Assembly (NCBI GenBank): GCA_009792885.1
Contig: WMCF01000035.1
Location: 4,464,361 to 4,528,360, forward strand
DNA from: Eremophila alpestris peregrina
Lineage: Eukaryota > Chordata > Aves > Passeriformes > Alaudidae
DNA: 64,000 nucleotides
Reading direction: 5' to 3'
The notes below the pieces were generated by a model that did no database searches, had not been told where the DNA came from, and saw nothing but the letters and a program-made list of their open reading frames with translations. Positions 37,800 to 50,800 of the stretch are shown here, in pieces; position 1 is the stretch's first letter; every line of letters starts with the position of its first letter. The translations under genes and the position numbers were made by a program.

Positions 37800-38350
37800 T
37801 AAAATTTTAATGTTCGACATAACCGGTTGCACAAACATTCGTAGCCTTTAAAGGCCACGGTGAAGCTCTAGTGGGAAAAACGCTTGTTCTTTATAGTGTT
37901 GCAAAAAAATGGTCAAACACAAATAGGCAATGCCTGTCTCTGTAAAAAGGCTGTCTTGCTAATAGGATTGTCACTAGCCCATAGATAAAGGGTTTCGGTA
38001 ATGAAGGAGTAATTAGAGCCTAGAAGTAAAAGTATCAGCGAGCTCTTTACAGCCCAGCTCGTGTAGTTCTATTGCTTCAGAAGCGGCTCATTGTGTCTGT
38101 TCCCCGAGCACCCTCCGGGCAGCGCTCCCCGAGCAGAACAGCCTCTGCTGTGAATAGGTGAAGGGCCGGTGGGAAGGGACAGATCTGCAGATCCCCAGCA
38201 GCGAGGCCCCGCTGGGGTGTGCTGACTTCCCTAATCCCCATACTTACCATAATGATGTCTGTTTGGCCACAGCGAGGAAAGGTGTTTGAAGAGCAAGAGT
38301 GCTGTCTCTGCCCCCTGCTATTCTCTGAGGGGATCTTAATCTCCTGGTGC
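37800..38350. promoter_or_regulatory. CpG-enriched intronic block, candidate enhancer or promoter
   Basis: Within the AT-rich intron, this half-kilobase has unusual CpG content (for example CCCTCCGGGCAGCGCTCCCCG near 38108-38128) and the grainyhead-type palindrome AACCGGTT at 37821-37828. On the minus strand a consensus donor GTAAGT reads from 38247 leftward. Composition and motifs suggest a regulatory element; no direct proof is available from sequence. Confidence 0.3.
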
Positions 38351-41158
38351 ATTGTGTCCTCTTGACATCACATCAGGAAATCTGTTCTCCCTTGCTTCTA
38401 AGACATGAATGAGACCTAAAGAAACTTAGTGACTCATCGGAGTTGAACACAGGGCAATTGATTGGTGGAGCAAGAATTGACTGCAAAAGCCTATTAGAGC
38501 TAATGCTCAGTCTTCAGGGGTATTGATTTGTCAGTTAAAAACAATTAGAATAGTTGGGGCTTGATTTACTGATATTTTATGCAAGTTAGATAATTTGATA
38601 ATTTTTCATTATGCCTTTACTGATTGAAGATGTGTCAGCTTCTGCATGGAGTAGCTTTAGTACAGGTAAGCATTTACTGAGGTTTATAGAAATTTATGGT
38701 TCTTTATGATATTAATGGTGGCTTCACCTCTTGCAGTCTAACAGAACAAGAATTCAGTAAGAAATGTAAAAAACGGTTTTATGGTCATCTTTGTGCTAGG
38801 AAAAACTTGGGATGATTTTGTATCAGTGCTGTGCACTGGTTTTAACCCGTGGATTTTCTCTTCTGTCTCCCTTGATTCATCAAATCTGGACACCGGTCAG
38901 TAGTTTGAGGATACATCTGGTGCTGATCACTCTTCATAGGCATTCAGTTTGCATTTATATGATGTTGTGTTTGTGCAGTGAGGAGTGACTAACTTGTGGC
39001 TTGTCTGGATTTGAAAGGATGTTATCTAGTATTCAGCTGATAAAACTTACTTATTTAGTATCAAAGTCTCCAATAGCTTTTCATGAGTTCCAAAATCTTT
39101 GGTTTCAGATGAGTAATTACCTTTAATCTGCTGTATTAAGAATTTCTACATAATCTATGTAAATTATTTATTAACAGGGACTTTAGCACTACAAATACTA
39201 AAAACTGCTTTGAGCAGTCCTATAGACTTCAGCTGGACCACTCCAAAGTGTGCAGCTCTTGCCAAACTTGGTGTGCATGATACGCCTGCAAACTCTGTGT
39301 CAGCTGTGGCAGGCATTGCTGCTGATGGCATGAATAAATCACTTAATCCTTCAGGCCTTGTAATTGGAGCTTTCTTGTGAAGATGTTGAATATGACAACA
39401 CCACTGCTCAGGGATACCTGATTTGCACTGGAGCAGTGCTGGAAGCTGAATGAGAAGTGTCACAAAGACACAGCTGGGGAGACACAGTGCCAGGTGTTTG
39501 CTGTAAACCTGCTGTGGCACCCTGACTGACCCACAGGGTCAGCACAAGATGGGTGGGTGGCAGCTGGCAGTGCCAGATAAGTCTGTCTAACCCATATAGG
39601 AGGAGTATGGGAATAAGCAATAGTTCTCTAGTCTTGTAAGGATGGTGAAACTAAACTGGGAGTCTCAGAACTTCCCCCAAACCATAATTGCATAACACAG
39701 TCAAAATGGATGTAGAGCTAATAGGTCCCTGGATAAATTTTAATGAGCTTCACTTATTTTATACAAGCAAATTATAAATGAAAGTATTTTATTGATGTTG
39801 AAAGTAGACTAATACGCATTGAACTTACTTCTCAGTTTTTTATGCTGCCACTGAAGAGGCCCATAAAACATTTAGCTGACTCTCAGTGCTGAGTAGGATT
39901 TTTGGTATCCCCCTCTTGCATAACTGTGGTCTGTTTCTGTGGTCTTTCCCTTTAGGCTCATTTGGTCAGTCACGTAAGAGTGTGACCCATGCAAATGGTC
40001 ATGCCTCTCCATGCTAGCCTAACCATATCAGAAAATGGAAGTATTAGTGGATATCAAGATCCCTTTGATCAATCAGGGATTGGCATTTGAATTTTAATTG
40101 CTGTTGCATTTGACTTAATCTGAAATGCGGTTTCTGTAAACTTTGATATTTAAATCTATAATACTTTATTCATGAGTGAACAGTTATACCCTGAAAGGTA
40201 TTTACTGAAAGTAAAAGCAAATGAAATTGCAAGCTTCTGCTGCTTCAGAATTGTTCATGGATTTTTTAGTTTAGAGGAGTAGGAAAGGCATGGGGTTTGT
40301 TGATACCTTTTTTCCTCCCACAGAGTAAAACAAAGCAAAGAACTCAAGAAGGAATGGGGGAGTTAAAACAAATGTGAAATAAACTGCGGTGAGACTAGAA
40401 GAACCCTTTACTGCTTTGGCTAGCTTTGTGACAAATGCATTTTATTGGACTGTCCATATTACTATTTTCCAGACACTGTGTCAAAGGGAGTTGCTGATGG
40501 GTAATGCAAAGGAAAGAAAAGTTTTTTCTTTTTCCCTTTCTCACTCCTTCCACCCGCAGTCTTTTGCATGCATGTGTTAGAACTTTGTTCATGTGTTTCT
40601 CCAATGACTGTGCTCTGTTGTTCTAATATGCACTTTTCTTTGAATTTTAGGTTCTGTCTTCGTTTTGCTGACTCAAACCACAGATTCCAAGGAAAGGAGG
40701 GGAAGTGGAATAAAATACCCAAGTGCCAGAGGAAAAGCAAGACCAGCCAATGAAAATTACTATTACTAAACTGTAGCTTGCTCTCACACATAATGGGGGG
40801 GGAAAATTGCTGTCTGTTCAAAGCTTACAGAATTACTTTTGCAGATTTCCGTCACAAAACTTCAAATAAGCTAAGCCCCTTCAACTAGGGCTGAATTAGG
40901 AAATGGAAATATGATTCCTTGCTGGTGTCTTCCATTTTCCTCCCCCTTTGCAGGTTTTTTTTCTTTGGGGTAGGAAATCCTGAACAAATTGTATGGCGTC
41001 AACCAGACTTACAGTTGATGGTTATGGATGACATAGGAACCTCAGATGTACATCTCTGCAATGACACCTGATTGAGGCAAAGCTTGGAAACTGCTCATCA
41101 GCTATGTTACCAGAACTTGTAGTAGCTATTACAGTTGTGTTTTCTCTCTTTTTCTAAG

Positions 41159-41898
41159 ATTTGAAGTCTGGGGTGATGTCCCCTGGGAAGCAAGAGCAGA
41201 CAAGTCATCTTTTGGGATTGGAAACAGAAATAATATGAGAATGCCCAGAAGAGGCTTAGTGATTCAAGCCAGGACTCGTTGGCTGTTGGTGGGCCTTGCT
41301 TTACTGTTCAGTTTAGTCTTGCTCATGTATTTGCTGGAGTGTGCTCCGCAAACAGATGGCAATGGATCTCTGCCTGGTGTAGTAGGTGAAAGCATGGGTA
41401 AAGAGTACTATCAAGCTCTCTTGCAGGAACAAGAAGAGCATTATCAGAACCGAGCTACCAGTCTGAAACGTCAGATTGCCCAGCTAAAGCAAGAGCTGCA
41501 GGAAATGAGTGACAAATTGAAGTCCCTGCAGGAAAAAAAGAGCCCGAAGGTCAATGGTATGAACTACCAGGGCACCAAAGAACAAACATCCAATGACCTC
41601 CTAGAGTTTCTTCATTCCCAGATTGACAAAGCTGAGGTGAGCGTGGGGGCCAAACTGCCTAGTGAGTATGGAGTCATTCCTTTTGAAAGCTTTACATCCA
41701 TGAAAGTGTTCCAGCTGGAGATGGGGCTCACGCGGCATCCGGAAGAGAAACCCGTTAGGAAGGACAAACGAGATGAGTTGGTGGAAGTTATTGAGGCTGG
41801 CCTAGAGGTTATCAACAACCCAGATGAAGAAGATGGACAAGATGAAGATGATGGAGTAGGAGACAGGCAGCTATATAGTGAAAATGATTTTATAGAAG
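41159..41898 (+). CDS. CSGALNACT2: CSGALNACT2 exon 2, first coding exon (coding part 41235-41898)
   Basis: This exon holds the end of the 5' UTR, the start codon and 221 codons plus one base. ATG at 41235 is followed by a second in-frame ATG at 41241. Residues 3 onward (MPRRGL) match the start of the mammalian protein, so the second may be the main start. It encodes a short basic cytosolic tail, a membrane anchor at residues 16-34, an N-glycosylation sequon at N43, a coiled coil at about 55-105 (EQEEHYQNRATSLKRQIAQL), the conserved stem segment around SDLLEFLHSQIDKAEVS-like sequence, and an acidic linker at about 193-212. The donor is GTATGT at 41899. Confidence 0.95.
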
Positions 41899-44800
41899 GT
41901 ATGTTCACATGCTTCCTAGCCCCTTAGCAGAATGACACAACAGGCATTTAATGGTGATTGTACTTTTAGGTGTTTTACCTACTTGGATAGAATCTTGAGG
42001 AGTAATTGCACAATAAGAGCCTTTATTTCTGATGATAAGAATATTACTGCTTCATTAGCTTGTGTTTTTAGTGGAGTTACAAATGCATTTCAGAAGGGCT
42101 CACCACAAGAGGTCTATGGAGGATGCTGTATCTGCTTAAAATACACATGCATTCATAACTGACTGTAGCCAAAGTCAGTGTGACTCAGCTGCTTGTGGTA
42201 CTAAATAACTGAAAGACTTTCAGTGAAACTGATGGCAGTGGGAAGGAGAAATTGATTCATCTCTCTTTTCCCAGACTAGTTGAGCAATCCACTATGAAGC
42301 GATACGGTTTTTCTTTACTCATCTCTGTGCCACTTTGAGGTAATGTTCAGGCATTTGACTCTCTTAGAGTTGGCACAGTGATGCTGGAAGGAGAGGTAGG
42401 CTATGTTCTGGGCCCTGGGGTCTGTTAAGCTGTGCAGCCTAGAACTGTTCTCTTGTTCTCTCTTCAGTTTTTTTCTCAGTGCCTGTAAGTTTAGTTCCAG
42501 AACAAATATTATTATAAAGGCATATGTAGCAGTTAAACTCTCATCACTTAGTAAGGCCCTTGGCTTTCAAGGTATGGTCTTGTGTGATGGAGATAAGTAT
42601 TATCAAAAAACTGCCCTAGTACCTCTTCTTCATACTTACAGTATTAAATACAGTTCATGCTGCCATTAAAAACCAAAAGGTGTTATAAGACCGTTACTGT
42701 AGAATGGATTCTGGAGTAAGTACTGAGGTTTGTATAATTAGTCAAACGTTCTGGAGAAAGATACCATTGGCCTTGAAATAATGGGTTCTTTCAGTCTCAG
42801 ATGATGTAGTTGGTCTGTAGTGCAAAAAGTCTCTGCTTTTAGCAGCTACTGTGTTTAAAGTTTGATGCAAGTACCCTTCATTCCAGAAGGTGGTGTGGGG
42901 CATGGAATCCACTCAGCTGGGTCAGTGCAACACAGCCTGTGTTAGGCTCTTAGTACAGTTCTCAGTTAAAACCCTATTATTTTTTCCAGGGGTAGTCAAT
43001 CTTATGCTTCATTTCTGCATTAACTATTCAGGTGCTTTTCCATTGCTGATTTAGATATTGCTCATACTCTAGTGGATTTTTATTTTACCATGACTGAAAT
43101 AGCTGTTGATTTTTTAGTGTACTGCCTTTAATGACAGATGTTCAAGAAAGCAAATGGTTTTAGAACCTTAGAATTATACTTGGTACCTCTGCCTCTGTTC
43201 ACACCAGTATTTGTTTTTGGAAATCAAACTAATTTCCTTTTGCTGTAAAGACAGTAACTTCAAACACAGGGTTACAGGAGCTATAGGGAAAGACAAGTCT
43301 TTTATGCTGCAACATGCATATGCTGCCATAGTGTGATCTGTATCTGTTAGTATCTTTCTTCAGACAGAAGTTGTGGGTTGTGTGGGTATTCTGTGGGTTT
43401 TTTATGTGCAAATACTAGTGGCTAATTTAGCTAGCTAAAAAAGGCAGATTTTGTATGTTAGCATACTTTTCCCCACCCCTGATTTTCCAAAACTCAGAGG
43501 TAAGAAGCAGACCCAGCTGATGTTGGTAAGCACAGGTCCCTTGCCCTGTGTCACTGTGAACAGGCTCTAGCACTGCACCACTGCTTGTGCATCCCCCTCT
43601 GATGGAAGTCCAGTTGGAAAGCTAATGCCATTCTATTTATAAAGCACTACTCCCTTAAGCTCTCCTAAACTGCTAGGATCAAATTGCACAGCAGACTTGG
43701 TGTATCAGCTGGTCACAACAGGTCCTGTAACTGTCCTAAGAGCACATCAAAATTGTTGCTAGATTAGTGTTGCTTATTTAGAGAAACCATTTTTTTAAAT
43801 TGGCTTCAGTTGAAGCAAATAATTGAAGTTCTACATCCTCTTCAGTTGATAATTATTTTGTAATAAGTGGTTTGTGACTAAAACTAGAGTATTGTGCAAT
43901 TTGAAACTGGAGGCTGAGAAACTTGGTGTGGACTTTTTTTATTTTTTACTTTTAGGACAAAAGAGAAAACATGGTACTGCATTACTTAATATATGACCAT
44001 CATGCTTAATGCTTAGTATAGATAAGTTGAGTTTATCTTCTGACTTGCAGGATTTTTTTTCTCTCAAAACTATTGCATATCTATATGCAGAAACTTAGCC
44101 ACAAAACTGTGCTACAGGAAATAGGCATTTTTATTCTAAAGTCCTCTAGCTCATTACCTCAACAAGCTATTTTTATGTAGGTCAATATTTGGTTCTGGGA
44201 ATTATGTCTGCTCTTTTCCTAGACTTGTGAAATAGTAGACTAAACTTTGAACCATGTAATTTTTTGTGATATGTACTTTCAGGTACTCTCTCCTTAGAGA
44301 ATTTGGTTACTGTTTAAATAAGTTTAGAATATCTTTTCTTGTAGATGATTTTACTTAATGGTGTCTTTTAATGGTGTCTGCTGAATATGTCTTTCCCAGC
44401 ATGTTGCCTCTGATGCCCAGGCACTGAAATATCACCATCTTCATTTGAAAAAACATCAAGGATGTTTTTTGTACAGTGTTTTAGGATTTATCTATATTGG
44501 AGTAGCTTGAGACAACAAATACTATTAACTTGAATTTAAAATTGATATGCTTTCTGTTTTATAAGTAGGAATTTCCTAAATTTTTTTCTGAAAAAGTACA
44601 CTTAATTAGCCAATAATACTCATAGTAGTCTGAATGTACAGATTTTTATTACTCTTACTATTGTACAGGCCAGAAGAGTTCCAAATACATGCTGATGGAT
44701 GCCAGCTTTATTGTTGGCACTCTGCATTTTTGCTCTGCGTCCTCGATTCAACTGTTCCTGCAGCTGCCTTGCTGCATGCTCAGCCTCTGTGGGCTCTGCA

Positions 44801-47800
44801 TAAAGGTGTTCTGTCTTCTGCCAGTGGTGCAAGGAAGCTGTACCCACAACAGGGAGCACTCTGGCCAAGTGTTTTCTGAACTGATGTTATTTTTTTAGTG
44901 TTGCAAGACAGAGTGATGATCCAAATCTACTTTGGAATTGTGATAAGGCAGAGCTGCCACAGCCACGTCATGGTTATGTGCAGGCTTTGAGCAAGAACAG
45001 TAAAAAAAAAAGATTTCTAAGTGTATATTATAACTACAAAGGTACTTTCTGAAAACTTCACATTATTTTTCAAAGCTCAGTTGACTTGTTGTACTGATGA
45101 AGAGAAAACCAGCAAATTTCTCAGCTCTATTTGCTGTGCCTGTTTTCTTTTGCAGCAACCCATATTGAAACTTTTATTATTAAAAGAGCAAAAATCTGAC
45201 CTGAAAAAAAGTCTTATTCTGCAGTTGCTGTTTGAGAAACACTTTGAAGTTTTTTTCCTTAGTGTTGACACTAGATCTAAGTTTCTGAGAAACAAGAGTA
45301 TCCTATTCCTTGTGGGTGAAGAGTGTCCCTAGAGAGGATAAAAGTTGAAATTTTACATATTTTCAAAAATGAATGGATTTAGGATTATGAACAATGGACC
45401 TCATTGCTGAACTGCATGTTCTAAGATAATCCTCCATTATAAATAGATTTGAGAACGGTATTTGATAATACTGAGAAATGGAGAGTAATTCAGAGCAGAT
45501 AATAGTATTACCTGTGCTCCCTTTCTCCAGAAGCCTGTGTGACATTGAGTCTTGAAAGGTCATAGAGAAGCCTTGAGGAGCCCTCATGGACACACTTCAC
45601 TATCAGTGTAACTGGCTTATTTGGGTTCACATTTATCAGTGTAATTGGCCTTTTTAATCAAGAGATTAAAAGCTCTTCCATTGCACAAACATTTAAAATT
45701 AACCTTTGGAAAATAAAAGCACTAGCATGTTTTTGGAATCCAATTAACAATTAGCTAATTGCTAATAAAGGTCTTGTTATTGAATGTCTAGCAGTGCTGT
45801 TTGGGTCCATTTCTCCTGCTTCTGTGTTTCCAGTTGGAACTGGGCAAAGTCTAGAAACTTTCTTTGGGTTGTCTTGAGAAGGAAGACTCCCCACCCATCT
45901 TTGGCATGTAAAAATGCTTTATTCCCATGCTGCAAGCTTCCAGTGTGGACTGTTTGTTGTGCAAGCAGCCCCTGTTGTGAGTGCTGCACAAAACCAGGAA
46001 CTGGCCTCTGTCCTGGGAACTTCAATGCAGAATTCTAATACACACCAAGAAAATCAGGTCATACATTTTAAATTCCATAGACTAAACACTTCTTGGTAGT
46101 TGTAAAGCAAGTAATATGCAAGGCAATAGAAGAACAGCTTTTAGGCTTTGGTAGTAACTGATCCCCAGGATTGCGATGTTTAATTTGTTTGGTGAGAAAC
46201 ATAAACTTCTGCAAAGGGAGTAAAGCTTCGTGGACCAGGAATAGCAACTGTTAAATTATTTCTGCTGCTTTTTACCTCTTTGCTTGTGGAGTTCTGTTTT
46301 GGATGGCAGCCAGTGTATGCTAGTTGGAAGGTGAGATAACAGGTTTTATTAAATGAGTCAGTTCCAAGTGTTAAAAAGCTGAGTACAGTAAGAAGTAAAC
46401 CAGATGTGGGTTCTTTTTCTGGCTGTTCTCAAATCTGGCTTCTGTGTATAAAAACTTTAGTCCCATAAGAGTATCCAAATTAGTAGATTAGCAAGAGGCT
46501 AGCTCATAGCAAGAATAACTCAAGGAGTACATACAATTTTTAAAAAGTGTTGCTCTAGTAGCTTGTTGAGATTCAAAAGTTTGGCATCTTGTATTTCGAC
46601 ATTTTAATGTTGGCAAGGCACTATTCAGATTTGAATTTGCATATTCAGGTCTTTATCAAGTTACAGCAGTGGGTTTTGCTTTTTTTTTTGAAATTAATCT
46701 AGAAAATTTTATTCTGTACTACAGCCTTCTGTTGTAGACTGACATCTGAGCTTATCGTTTGATTAAAGATAGGCTATTGGCAGCTGGTATGCTTTTTAAA
46801 AACTTCACTTATGTTGTAAATGGTTTTTTTAATCGTTAAACAGCTATTGGATAGCAGAGAAAAGAAAATACAAAATACTGAATGTTACTTTCCCCAGGAG
46901 TCCTGGTACAAAGTATTTGCTGTCCATTACATGAAAGCGTGATGTATGAGCATCATGGTTTTTGAGATCTCACTTTTAAGATTTGAATCTTAAACTACAT
47001 AGGAATATGATATATTTTCAACAGAGACTGAAAATAAGACATTGACATAATTTATAGCTGCTCCATTAACCAAGATGCTGTTTTCAGATGCTGGACTGTG
47101 CAGCACAAAGAGTTGAGATGGAAAAGGGTTGAGAGGGATCTGAGATTTCCTGCTGCTTCTGACAGTCAGCATTGTGGACTTTCATTGTTTGAAACACCAT
47201 TTTCAGTGTTTGTAATTAATAATGATTTGAAAATAAGCATTAAAATGTGGTGCATACTTTATGCATCTCTATGTTGACAAAGGCATAAATGTGAATTTCA
47301 GTCTTTTCAAGGAGAGTATTGCAGAATTTTGTTCAAAGGGTAAAAGCATCTCAGTGAGGAGGTTCAGTCATCACTGATTTGGAGTAGGATGGACCATCTT
47401 GTTCTGCTGCACCATGTGTCCCACAGCCCCTCTGTGTTGGTCGTGCACATTTCCTATTGGGTCTGCCAGTGCCTGTCCTCAGGACAGGCTGGATTACAGA
47501 GCTGAGGGTGGGAGGGGTGCCAGGGACTGGCTGTGAGAGAGAGACTGCTGGGCAGAAAGAGGGAACATCACTGAATGAAACTGGCTTTGGTTTGGGGATG
47601 GAGGCTGGAGCACAGGTACACAGGTAGATTTAGGGAAAGGATTCTTTCTTTTTAAATGGAATCTGGGATATAGAGAAAGAAGTTAGGTTCAGGTGGTGTG
47701 CACATTCCTTTGCTTTTTGTATGGGAAGGGAACAAGGAGAATACTTGCCTGGGCATAGGAAGAGACTCAGCTCTATCATGCCTCCTTTCTGGTTACTGAG

Positions 47801-50800
47801 ACAGTCACACCTAAGCTGCTCTAAGGCTGAGAGCTGCTTCCTTCACATATTTTGTCCAGTGTTGGTTTCACTTGCAAAAGAAGACAACACAAAGGGCAAT
47901 ATCAATGCTGGGTACAAAAGAGAGCCTTTTGTGTTGCCAGTATGGCTTGTCTGCTCTGTGTCCTGCCACCAACTACTTTCTGGGTGGGAGGCCTGGGAGA
48001 GATTTCAGCTGCTGAGGAGGCTGGCTTGGAGAAGGGGCAGTTCAGGGCAGCCAGGTCAATGGAAGTGCATTGTGTGAGGGCAGGGGTGTGCATCACACTT
48101 GGGAATAGGCAGCTGTTTGTAACTTTTGCTATGGTCTGGGTGGCCACTTAAATGGAATGTTATGCCAGTTCATGGTATAGCTTGTGGTTCTTATGGATTG
48201 TACATCTTTTCCTTGCTGGTGAGAGGAGAGCAGAGATGGGATGAACGTAAGGCATTTTTGTTGTAGGATTTTTCCTGTCATCATTTCTTACTCTCAGGTT
48301 AGCATAGATAGGGAATTAACAACACAGAGTTTAGTAGGGTCAAAACCACAGATAAGCCTCGGTCCTTTCCTATGTGTAAAATTGGAGTCTGTTGGTTTAA
48401 CTTCCTTCCTTAAGTTAAAGGACCATGTTGTGAAAGGGACAGATTATTTTTCTACACATGAGGAGTAAAATTAGGAGTCCTGTTTCTGGAAGGACTAGCA
48501 TTGTTGTCCTAAAGTGTGGCAGTCACATAGACGACTTCTGGCTGTGTCCTTAGAAGACTATGGGTGTAGTAAAATACCACTTATTTGTCAGATAGAAAGC
48601 ATTAACTGCTGGTCAGCTGTGAAAACAATTTAAAAGCATTCCAGCATTATCACACAATTGTTTTGTTTAGATGCCACATGTCAGATTTTGCAGACTTTGT
48701 CAAGCAAGTTACTGTCATTTGTTCTGCCCACAGAACAAATTGTGCTTTTCTTGTGTTGATTACAGGCCAGATGATCTCAGATTTTACTGTGGACTAGCTC
48801 AGGCCTACATTCTTACTGAAGGGCTTAAGAGCAGGCAATATTAGATTTCAACCACCCTGTTCCTTAGCAAGTAGCTGAATTCCCTTTTTGTTGGGAAGAC
48901 CCAACTCTTAATTCTGTCTGACGAGTTGGCATAGGGCCATGAAACCTGTTGTCTGTAAAGAAGCAGGGGAAGCTGGAGTTCATTTGGGGTTGTTTCTCAG
49001 GTCTAACCTAAAATGGTAGAAGGATGATTGTGATTAATAACAGTTTGTGGAAATTTAATATGTTTTCAGGAGAAACCCAGAAGCTTTGCCCCTCTTCTTT
49101 AGTTCTTAGGAAAATCAGTGTTTCTGAAATACAACTGCTGGGATCTTTGACTTTACATATTACTTGTGTGACTTATTCTTCAGGTTACTATCGTACAGAA
49201 AGAGATAAGGGGACACAGTATGAGCTGTTTTATAAGAAGATGGATGGCATGGAGTACAGGCATGTCACCTTGTTCCGACCTTTTGGACCCCTCATGAAAG
49301 TGAAGAGTGAGACGGTCGATATTTCTAGATCGATCATTAACATTATTGTTCCTCTTGCTGGAAGAACTGAGGCATTTGCACAATTTATGCAAAACTTTAG
49401 GTAGGTGCATGAGATTGTATAGTGAGCTATGTTGCTGATTTTCAGTATTTTGTTTCCTTTTCCAAATGAAATCCTGTTCTGGTTGATTTGCCACAGAGCT
49501 AATGATTCCAACATTGTGTGCAACTGCCTTGGGATGTTTGTGATGGAACCTATGGTATGGAAAAAACATTCCTTCTGAAAGGGCTTAAGAGGCTCTTGAA
49601 TTGCAGCAAAATGACCAAGTGTCAGTGTCATTGTGAACTAGGACACAGATGATCTTGAACATAATTTTTGTATTTGCATCAGTTGTAGAGTGCCTGTTTA
49701 TAAAATAAGGTATTGGAATGTGACACACAGTATTGGAACCTTCTGATTTAAATGGGCAAGATGGGGAAAGAAGAGGGGAAAACATCTTTCCTTGTTTTCC
49801 TTGAAGTTATTTGATGCCTAACCAGAATACTTCAATCTGCTAATACTTTTCAATGCAGTAGCATTTAAGTACCTGAAATTTTTTGTTGTGTTCCAAGTAA
49901 TTACTAATATCAGCTTATCTTTGTGTTTTTAGGGATGTGTGTATTCATCAGGATAAGCGTGTTCACCTCACAGTGGTGTACTTTGGACAAGATGGTCTAT
50001 CAGAAGTAAAAAGCATCCTGGAGTCTGTAGCCAGGTATGTCTGTCAATCCAACATCAGTCAGTACAAACAATATTGATTGGCATTTTAAACAGTTTTTAA
50101 AAAGAATGAAGGAGTAAACCAAATAAAGTTTATACTCCATTACAGGTTACTAGGAAATTTTTTATTATTATTATTATTATTATTCATCATGACTGTCTCA
50201 GCAATGAGGCACAGTATGTAATGTAGTATTACATCAGTATAGATGTAAAATTCCCAAATGTGTCCTTTATGGTTTTTGCTTCAGAGAGATGGGACAGCTG
50301 TCAGCATCCTTTACCTTACAGCCAAGGGGCTCCTTCAGTACCTGAGCTCTTGCATTCACTCCTGAGCTGGGAGCCTGTTCCCCTTGAGCTCTGTGTGTGA
50401 TCCCTGCCTCACGCTGCTGGCCAGGCTCCTCTCCATGACATAGATTAGACACAGGCTACTTTGTCACAGCTTGGAGCATGTGCTGGAAAGTTGCCCTGAC
50501 ATGGACAGGCATCTGGTAGGAAGGGAGGAGAGAGTTTCTGCATTTTTTGCTGCAGTCTGCCTAGCACCTGCCCTGTGCTGTACCCCTCAGTTTTGAGGCT
50601 TCTGCTGTGAGATGTCCCTCAGATGTCCCTGAGTCAGTGCTGCAGGCTCTCTGGGCATTTACCTGCTTCTGTATCTTTCTACTGTTGAATATCTTCAGTC
50701 TGTTCTCTTCAAGCATTGTTCTCTGAAGTGTCTGTGAAGCAGACACTTAACCTTGCTTGAAGATGTTTCTCTGAGTGTGCTCCCAGTCTCCTTTGGCTGC

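Larger units (their letters stand above)
25165..41158 (+). other. CSGALNACT2: CSGALNACT2 intron 1 (16 kb)
   Basis: A long first intron with no supported gene. It holds a C13 tract (25603-25615), a G14 tract (25949-25962), a perfect 10-bp-arm palindrome at 30911-30931 and a CpG-enriched block at about 37800-38350. The acceptor TTTTCTCTCTTTTTCTAAG at 41158 has a long pyrimidine tract. Earlier AGs at 40650 and 40952 are alternatives for the start of exon 2. Confidence 0.7.

Noticed and set aside
38240..38300. U1 snRNA-like start ATACTTACC
   Set aside because: Only the nine-base 5' end matches; the rest does not follow U1, and no snRNA promoter element is seen. It is better read as a minus-strand GTAAGT donor or chance.
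49180..49631. 129- and 133-codon minus-strand frames
   Set aside because: They overlap CSGALNACT2 exon 3 and have no similarity of their own.
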